Program-made: the position numbers and the translations under genes
The notes under the pieces: generated by a model
What the model saw: only the letters and a program-made list of their open reading frames with translations
Databases searched by the model: none
Told to the model about the DNA's origin: nothing
Part shown: positions 47,301 through 56,300 of the stretch, piece by piece
Layout of the letters: each line of letters begins with the position of its first letter
Numbering within the stretch: the stretch's first letter is position 1
Assembly: GCA_963971305.1 (NCBI GenBank)
Contig: OZ020308.1
Span: 34,873,275-34,937,274 of the forward strand
Reading direction: 5' to 3'
Length of the DNA: 64,000 bases
Source of the DNA: Arcuatula senhousia
Lineage: Eukaryota > Mollusca > Bivalvia > Mytilida > Mytilidae

Positions 47301-50300
47301 ATACTGTGTTATTCACATTTTCTTTGGGATTTACTCTTACGTTTTGTGCATTTTCACTTTATGTTGGGAATTTAAGAGTCTTTTTAAAATTTTTCATATG
47401 ATTTATGTTCCAGCACAGCCAATATATAGAAATTGCAACAAAATACATGAATATATACCAAATATCTGTGTGATTATAAACTGGACAGGTGTTAACTCTA
47501 TGAAGCTACTTTTCTGGTTCTATAGCAATTGTTCAATTAAATGGACCTATTAAAATACTTATTTAATTATTTGAATAGCTAACCCAGAAGGTATTGATAA
47601 GAGTACAATGTTTATACAACAGGTAAATCTGGCCATCTGTAATTTACCTGGCCAGGTGTTAAATCTGAATGCATGAGTGGTCATCTGTAGAGCTACCTTT
47701 TTGTAAAGCAATTCCTCAATTTAAATGAACCTATTGAAATACCTATTTGACAATTTAAATAGGCAATTCCAATTGGAATACCTGTAAGGTAACAGACAAC
47801 TCACTGTAAAACTTCATAACAATTGGCTGGTCCACTACAGCTAAATTTATTGACCTGGACTAACTTTAAGCAAAAATGGCGTTTTTTGCCCCTCTCAAAA
47901 ATGGTTAGAGATATTGCAAATCTGATTGAAAAATGAAGGCAGGGATTTTCACAAGGATTCCAATGAAAAAAAGATTTTCAAAATCGGACCACAAATAAAA
48001 AAGTCGACTTTTGGGGTGTAACCCCTTTTTGACCCCCTGTAGCAATGTAACGGTGCAATATATATTAAAACCATTGACACATTTAGTTGACAGAATTTAA
48101 TTGGGAATTCAAAAAAAAAAGAATTTTTCAAAATCGAATGATAAATAATCATTTTACAACAGTTTTGTCAATACACCCGTTTTAGCCCCTTTTGGCCCTT
48201 TTTTCTAAAATGGTAGCCACAAACCCCAAATACAATACCAACCCTCCTTTAGTTGTAACAAACGTCATAACGACAAGGACAACGACGACAACAACATCGC
48301 CATAACATTATACGATTGCAAAAATTTTGCGGTCGTATAAAAAGTCAAGCTTAAGATTGTAATATGTTGGAAATAAAATTCCTCAATATTTGTGCAATCA
48401 CTTTTTTGTATTGTGAAACATGACATGACAAAATGTCAGAAAATGTTTGCTTCATTTTTCACTTTTTATAATTCTTATTTCTTTACTGTATGCTTCTTAA
48501 GAGCTTACATAAATATTCATTATTAAAGAACCTACAAGATATCAAGTTGACTTTACAAAAACTTTATGTGACAAGGTATGAACTATAACAATCATAGCTA
48601 CTCAAATACTAACTTTCAGTTCTTGTATCTGTCGATTCAAATCCATATTCAAGGTATCTTTTTCAATTTTCAATGCTGTAAGCTGCTGTTGTAGATTATT
48701 TATCTCCCCTGACATGGAGCTCTCTTGTGTTCTCTTTTCCTCCTCTAACTGATCTATTTGGCTCTGTAAGTTTGTACATTCTTCCTCTGATGATTGTAAC
48801 TGGTTCATCAGACTGGATTTGGCATCCTCCAGCATTTTCACTTGGTTTTCTAAATGCTAGTCAAAATAATATGAGAATAAATATTTGGTTCTGTAACTGC
48901 TACAATGGGAAAATTGAGAACAAATTCAAAGCTTCACACAATTCATGTTTTCTTGTCTTCTACAGTTTTAGCTTTCTTAAAATCTGTGTTTAAAATCAGA
49001 ATTTTTTTCTCAAAAAATATTTCACAGACATCAATGAAATCATAATATCCACATCTTCAAATGTACACAATTTCAAAATTGTACCATAAATAGTGTTTGA
49101 GTTTTAGTGTTCATTACATATTGTTGACAGACAGACTGACGAAGTTAAAACCAATAGGGCATCTGCATCTTTGATGTAGGACTCTAACTAAAATGTTGAT
49201 TTTTTTTTAAGGAAGTGGTTAAAAAGATACTATGGACCTTTTTGTTATACTGGTAACATACTATTTTTACAATTGCTAGTATTCCCTGCATTCGATCCAA
49301 ATGTCTATTTTGGAGATATAAATTTTCAAGGTTTTCAATGATCATACTTTGGTTTACATATAATAATTGCAAATTAATGTGTACTATTTTTCACAGATTT
49401 TCATGCAAAAACTAGTACACTGTACTAAATTACTGTTAGAAGTATCCTAATATGCTGTTTTGTGTACCTTTTACTTTTGTGTTAAATATCGAAAATAAAT
49501 GCAAATGGCAGGTATCTTAAGTCCTGTAATAGGCTTTTCTTTTTCAATTTTTTTAGAAACAAGATCTTATTTCTTATTCTTTTTATACCCTCTTTTGTAC
49601 TTTGTATAGAGAAACTGGATTAAATTCTATGATAAATTCAAATAACCAGGTATATTTCTAACAAGAGCTTTGCTTAAAATTGCATGTACAATATACCATG
49701 TATACCTCAATGTGAATGTCTTCCATTTTCTTGGCATAATCAGGACTCTGTAAAAATGTGCCAAATTTTCTAATTTTATTGCATCCTTTTTTGAAATACC
49801 AAAATTGTACAATGCTTATGAAACTTCAATGGGAATTTGCATGCTTTGGTATTTGACAAGGAGTAGACATCCACATGCACGCACATTCACAGCTGATCAT
49901 GATCATTTTTCATACAGGAGGATTGGGGCATTTTTTTCATACAGGAATTGGGACATGATGCATTTCTAATTCTCTTTGTATGATGCATTAAATTAAGTCA
50001 AATCCACTACTTAATGTATTTGTTTATATATTTTTCTTATGCAGTTTTCAGGTCTTAAGAACAAAATTTTCTGAAAGGGCTGTGAATGGGGTTGCAGCAA
50101 ACATTTGGTAAAAAAATTCCTAGGAACTATAAGTATTATTTTCTTCATAAGAAGGTGTGCTCTCACCCTTAAACCCCCTCCCCAAATTGGACACCAGCCA
50201 GGTTTTCAACTGTCCTTTTGATAAAACTGCATTCTTTATACTGTAAACCAACTTATTTATGCGAGTGATTTATATTTGTGAATTTCACGAGGAGCTGAAA

Positions 50301-53300
50301 TTGGCGAAAAATAAATTGTCCGAAAAAACTCATTTTCAAATAAATACCCATGTAATAGCCTGATGACACTAAAACATGAAATATTGTAGTCGCGAAAATA
50401 AGTTGGTTTAAGTACTTAGATCTGATATTTTTATATTTCTGTCTATTTTACATGACTAATTTGCCCTTATCAAAGATGCATCATACAAAGAAAACAACAT
50501 TCAGGTCACAGGCTCAATGCACAACATGCCGATCCAAACCTCTTTATCTGTCTGTAGGTCTGTATTTTTGGCCATGGTTAAAGCCAGTTGTGATGATGTC
50601 TCGTCTGCGCTTTGTTTCAGGCTTTCTTGTATGACTTTTCTCTCCTGGTCGATTCTGTCCATCTCTGATTTAGATTCCTAGTAAAAACCATGCAACATGC
50701 CAATGAAAAACAAGATGCTTCACATTCAAACAAACCTAATTCTAAGAGGACAAAAAGATGGATTAGGATAACATTCAGGACATTAATTAGCAATGATGCT
50801 GGAATATTTGAAGTTAGCATTCAGGTGTTTAAATTGATTTTAAAAATAAATATTAAATGGGCAGGATTTTAATCAAATACAAATACATTGTTAGTACTTA
50901 ATACATATCATTCATTGAAGAGGCTAAAACTGAACACAATAAATTTAACGACCATGCATCATTAAATTATTTAGAGAATGTTAATTACAATATCAATTCA
51001 TCTCCACTCTGATACATTTAAAAAAATACAAGAATAAGTGATAATTAATTAACTTTCAAGTTTTTAACTATTTCAATAGTAACAGCCAAAAGGAACATGT
51101 TGTTTTACTAATATTTTGTTTGCAGCTTTTAAGGCATGGAAAGTTATGGAAATCTCTAACAACATGAGAAATATATAGTTTTCATTTATTTTTAAAGACA
51201 TTTTTCAAAATATATTAATAAACTTTGGTTGCTTTCCATTATGCGGTTCATACCAGTTTATTTTGTGTTGTCACCAGTTTGTCTGGTTGGTCTTTTGATG
51301 CAAACCGCTTGTGCCAAACCAGGTAATGGAACATGAATTTAAGGTTCAACTAGTGCAAACCACATAATGGAAAGTGCCCTATGTTTTTCCACATACCTTT
51401 AACAACTGGTCCTTTTCTGCTACAGATCTTTTCTCTGCATCCAGTTTCTTTGTTACATCAGCATTCTATAAAAGTTTATCCGTAATCATTACATTTTTCA
51501 TTTGATGTTTGTCGCTGATAAACCCTGTATCATGGACAGGTGTGTATCACCGAATTTATGGGGAGAGTAGGTGACTGTTTTATCAGTGCGCACACACTGT
51601 TCCATATAAAGAAAATTAAAAAAAAACTTTTTAACCGAAAAAAATCACATTTTGTAGCTCGGGTTACTGTTAAAGAAAATATAGGTTGTTTTAAATCTTG
51701 AGATCAAGTTTATCACTGGTTTTTGGTTCAACCTTCAAGTTTTATTCTATATTAAATAAGAAACTGGTTATAGAAATTAATCATGAGAAGAAATGTTTAT
51801 AGTGTTAAATTTCCCTTCCTTAGCTTATAAGACATTCATTAATAGTAAATAATAAATACAATAGCAAAATTCATTCCTTTCAAAGACAAAGTTCTAAAAT
51901 TAAATTATTACTTTAAAAGGCAGTAAGGTAATATGTGTAATCATTTATTTTGGTGTGGATATAATTTTCGTGGTTTAGAGCACAAAACTGATATCAAAGG
52001 TGGGGACAAATTTTTGTTGAATTTTGATTGCATGAAATACATTTGTTCAACTAAATATTTTAAATTCATGAGGGATTTAATTGCATGGATTTCTCTTTCC
52101 CATGAAATAAACGATATTTAACCCCCAACTAATGTTGCTGCTTCTACAGTATTCAGTTATCTATCTTACTGTTCGTAATAAAGTGACATGCTCTTCTCTC
52201 AATTTCTGATAAATATCCTTCATCTTCTTAAATTTTTCTTCATATGCTTTAGCTTGTTCTACAATAAAAAAAAATCATCATATATTGATAAAAAATATAA
52301 GTGTTTGGTTTTTTCATGGTGAATAATTGAAACAAACAAAGGACACAAACTATTTGGTAGGACTAAATTGCACATGTCAAACGAAGAAAATTCCTTTTAT
52401 GCGGAAGTCAAAACAACTTGGATAAACACCAAAATACATGTAAAAAAAAATTCATACATTTTACTAAAATGGGTCAGTCTTTTAAATATGGCCGGATTTA
52501 GTTAAGCAGGAAGTAGGTGATAGACAGACCTAAAAATAGAATCCCAAGTTATTGGACCCCACCCTGATGCTGTATTCCAACTGGTTGTGATAAGTAGATG
52601 CTGAGAAAACTGTTATGCAAATTTCTTCCCTCCCAACCCCTACCCGCCCACTGCCTGCCTTCGGCCCGACATTCACCATTTCATAACCCTTATTTTTCTC
52701 TCCGTGAAATCCGCCAAATAATTTCATTTTGGGTCTGTCTGGAAAAATTTGAAAATGTACCAAGTACTTAAGTTTAAATGCCATTATGAATTTTAAACTT
52801 TTTACTGCTCCATTACTTTTATGCCACTGATATTCCAAACTTCATTTCAAACTGTTCTCAAACTTTTTTCTGCTCAATGAACAGAAAGGGGAATAGTGTA
52901 AATGTGCATAAAAAATTGCATCTTAAACTTTGAAACAGAATAAACCAAAAGGAACAGATCTTCTAGTGCTGTTCTTTATATGAAAGTCACAGGGAGGCAG
53001 GCCTTCAACCTGGAGCAAAGTTTTTCAAATCAATGTTTTCCTTGTTCATGCTTAAAATGCTTTTATATATTAAGTTATTGCATTGGAATTTACAATTGTT
53101 TTCAGGGAAGTAAATTCCCTAAAAAATTAACCAGCCCTGAATTTAAATTATATCTGTTTTTACTATTTAGCAAGTCAAATTTTTATGAATTTTAGCACCC
53201 CCTCTCCCCAAACGCCACATAATTGCCAGTCACAGGCTGGCAGTCAGGCTATTATTTCCAACTCTGTTGTTTTCATAAAAAATAATATTATTGTTCATGT

Positions 53301-56300
53301 ACATTTTTACTTGTAAAAATAGTTTTTAGAAAATTGTTGAAGTTTAAGCTTGTACAATACATACTCTCAGATTCTGTCAATTTAGCTGAAGCTCCTACTT
53401 GTACTGTTTCTGTTTGTCTTAGTTTCTTCTTCAACTCATCATTGTCCTGAAAAAAGAGAAAAAAAAATCATTTGATGGACAGGTTAAAGCTATTAAAAGT
53501 TATATAAATTGCAGGCTTTTTTCGTTAAAGTTTAAGGCCCCTTTTTATGCAAAAAGATATAATGGCAGGTCAGTTTGTATTTTGTTTTAAAATATATGTA
53601 CAACAAGTGTGGACATTAAAAGTATGTCTCGCCTGTTGGCAACATCAATAAAATCAACTACCTAAGCTTTCATTTCATTGCAATCCATTGTCCACACAAG
53701 AATGACAAAAAATTTTCTGTCTGAAAAAAAGACCTAAGTTCACAGAGTCACTGGAGTGTGAAAATGGGGTCAGGGTCACACAACATGGTTACAGTTGCAT
53801 AAACCATAACCTGAACTGTCTGTATACCAAATATCAGATGCCTAGCTATTATACTTTTGAAGCAATTCATTGTCCACAAAAGTCTTACAAAAAAGTTTAC
53901 GAAGCCGCCGCCGCCAGAAAGTAATACCTATGTCTCGCCTTTTGCCACTATTCGTCGCAGGCGAGACAAAAATAAAAGGGGACTCAAGTCTGAACAAAGT
54001 GATTTTAACAGCTGTTCCTGCTTCTTGCACTAAACCTGTTGAGTAGTCAATGATCAATTTATTGAAGGTAAAATCTAGTAAAGAAGATACTAATCAAACA
54101 AGGAATACTGTGTGAACGAGCTCAAAAAAGGATACCCCCTCTTTATATTGGATTCTATATTGCTGAAAAACTAGTCTAGTTACCTCCCATGAACAATATC
54201 TGAAAGCAATAAAATTTCTTAATGCACATCTCCATAAAATGTATTTCTTAATGTTAAGTTTCATCAACATTCAACAAGAGTAATGTGGACAGACAGACAG
54301 ACAGACGGACATACATGGTGATACTTATATACCCCAAACTTTGTTTGCAGGGGTATAATTAACCTAACGAACCTTTAATGACCTGTCAGCAGATAATCTT
54401 AATTCTGATAGTATTTTTTCTAGCCTGGCAATCTCTTCTCTTTGGGCAGATAAGATCTTCTGGTCCTTAAATAGAAACATCATTGATAAAATACTTATCA
54501 TTTAAGAGAAACAATTTGATTCTGTTCATATACATTTATGACAATTGAAATTCTAAATTTCGGACACAGGCATTTGGCGTAATGCTAAATTAACATTAAG
54601 CTCAATAAGCACTTATTTAACATTAATTTAACATTACATAATATAAGTTTAATGTTAACATTTTTAACATTAATTTAGAGTAAATTCTAACATTTAATTA
54701 TTTTCACGAGAATTTTCATTAAAAGTTGCACTTAAGGATGTTCGCTACTTTAATTGAAAATAAATAGGTTTCAAATTTGATTCCTCAAATGAAAAGATAA
54801 TAGTAAAAGGAATAAAATAAGCAAAAAAATTTGATAGGTTCGTGACCTCGTTTTCAAAATAATTGACGTTAAAGTTTTGGCGGGAAAATGTTTTCTCTGC
54901 CTTTTTCATAGGTTTAGCATTAGCACTATTTAGCTGTTAAAACCCATGACAGAATAAATAGGATTTGATAAAACTTTGTCTATAACCTCTTTATGACATA
55001 TTAAAGACGTTAATAACAAGAAAATAGGGGGTTCGTGGGCAAAAATTTTAGCCCTATTTTGATGGTAAAATCCAGAGGGTTCCGAAAAAATGACAGAAAT
55101 ACCAAAACAAGACCAGCGAGCATCCTTAAACATTTAACTGACAAACACTAATTAATGTAAATTTTTAACGTTAACAAAATTGCCTGTGTGTAAACAAATA
55201 TTTATAAACATCAATTAATTAAATCAAATCTATCAAAAGTCCTACCTCAACCTGCGTTTCCACATATCTATCCCATGGATGGACAAAATGATATTGTTTT
55301 AATATTAATCTAGAGAAGCATTTCATTTCAACATTACTCACAATAAAATATCTCATATTACATTCTGGTTTATATACCATAGACTATCATCTTTTCATAT
55401 AAATTTGCAATATTACATTGGCTCAGACTATCATTTTCAAACAAAAAACCATTTTTTGTTTAAAAAAAAAGAATGTGTAGACATAAATGTATGAATATTT
55501 GATGATTCTAGTGAAACTTCATATGATTTCATTGTTTTTATACAAAATTGAAATACTTTATCTTGATGTTAACATTAATCTTTAATGAGTCCAACAATAT
55601 GTTTTACTACTAAGTTAAAAACATGCCTTTAACCTTTTAACTTAGAACAATATACATTGTGTCACATATTATTTCTAAGAATAAACGTTTTTCAACATGT
55701 TTAAGGTTATTTTTTAGAGTACTAAGGGTTGTTCCATTCGAATCCACATGGGATAGGGGGATGCAGTTTTTTATTTTTCTGTTGGTGGGGGGTTAATAGG
55801 GATTTTTTTAGTGGGTGTATAACCATTTTTTTACACTGGGGGGGTCTTAAACAAATTGCATTCCCCTACCCATGTAAATATTAATTGAACAGCCCTAATA
55901 CCAGGCAGATTGGTATTATCTAAACTAAACAACAATTAACAGGAAAATTGTTTGAAGGAGCATCTTTAAATGAAACTTTTACTAATAATATAGTTGAGCT
56001 ATTTTATATGTACATGTATTCACATTCAAACTATGGTACATTGCATTAAATACTAAATGTGTCTTTAACATTTCAGGTAAGACAATAACTGGCCAGATAA
56101 TTTTGAGAAAAAAAGTTTCAAGACAGCAACTACATGTACTTAATTATTCATACCTCAATCTTTAATCTTTCTAGCTCAGATTTCAAATACTGGATTTCTT
56201 TTGTCAATCTCTCTATCAGTAAATCTCTGGAAAGAAAGAACAAATTAGTTTTATTTCTTATCTACAAGGGGTTTGAATTATTCAGCTATTATTTTTATAT

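Noticed and set aside
55246..55260. Possible 6-nt HIP1R microexon (CAG/GTTGAG/GTAGGA, minus)
   Set aside because: Flanking exons already join in phase without it, and a 6-nt match with splice-like borders is expected by chance.
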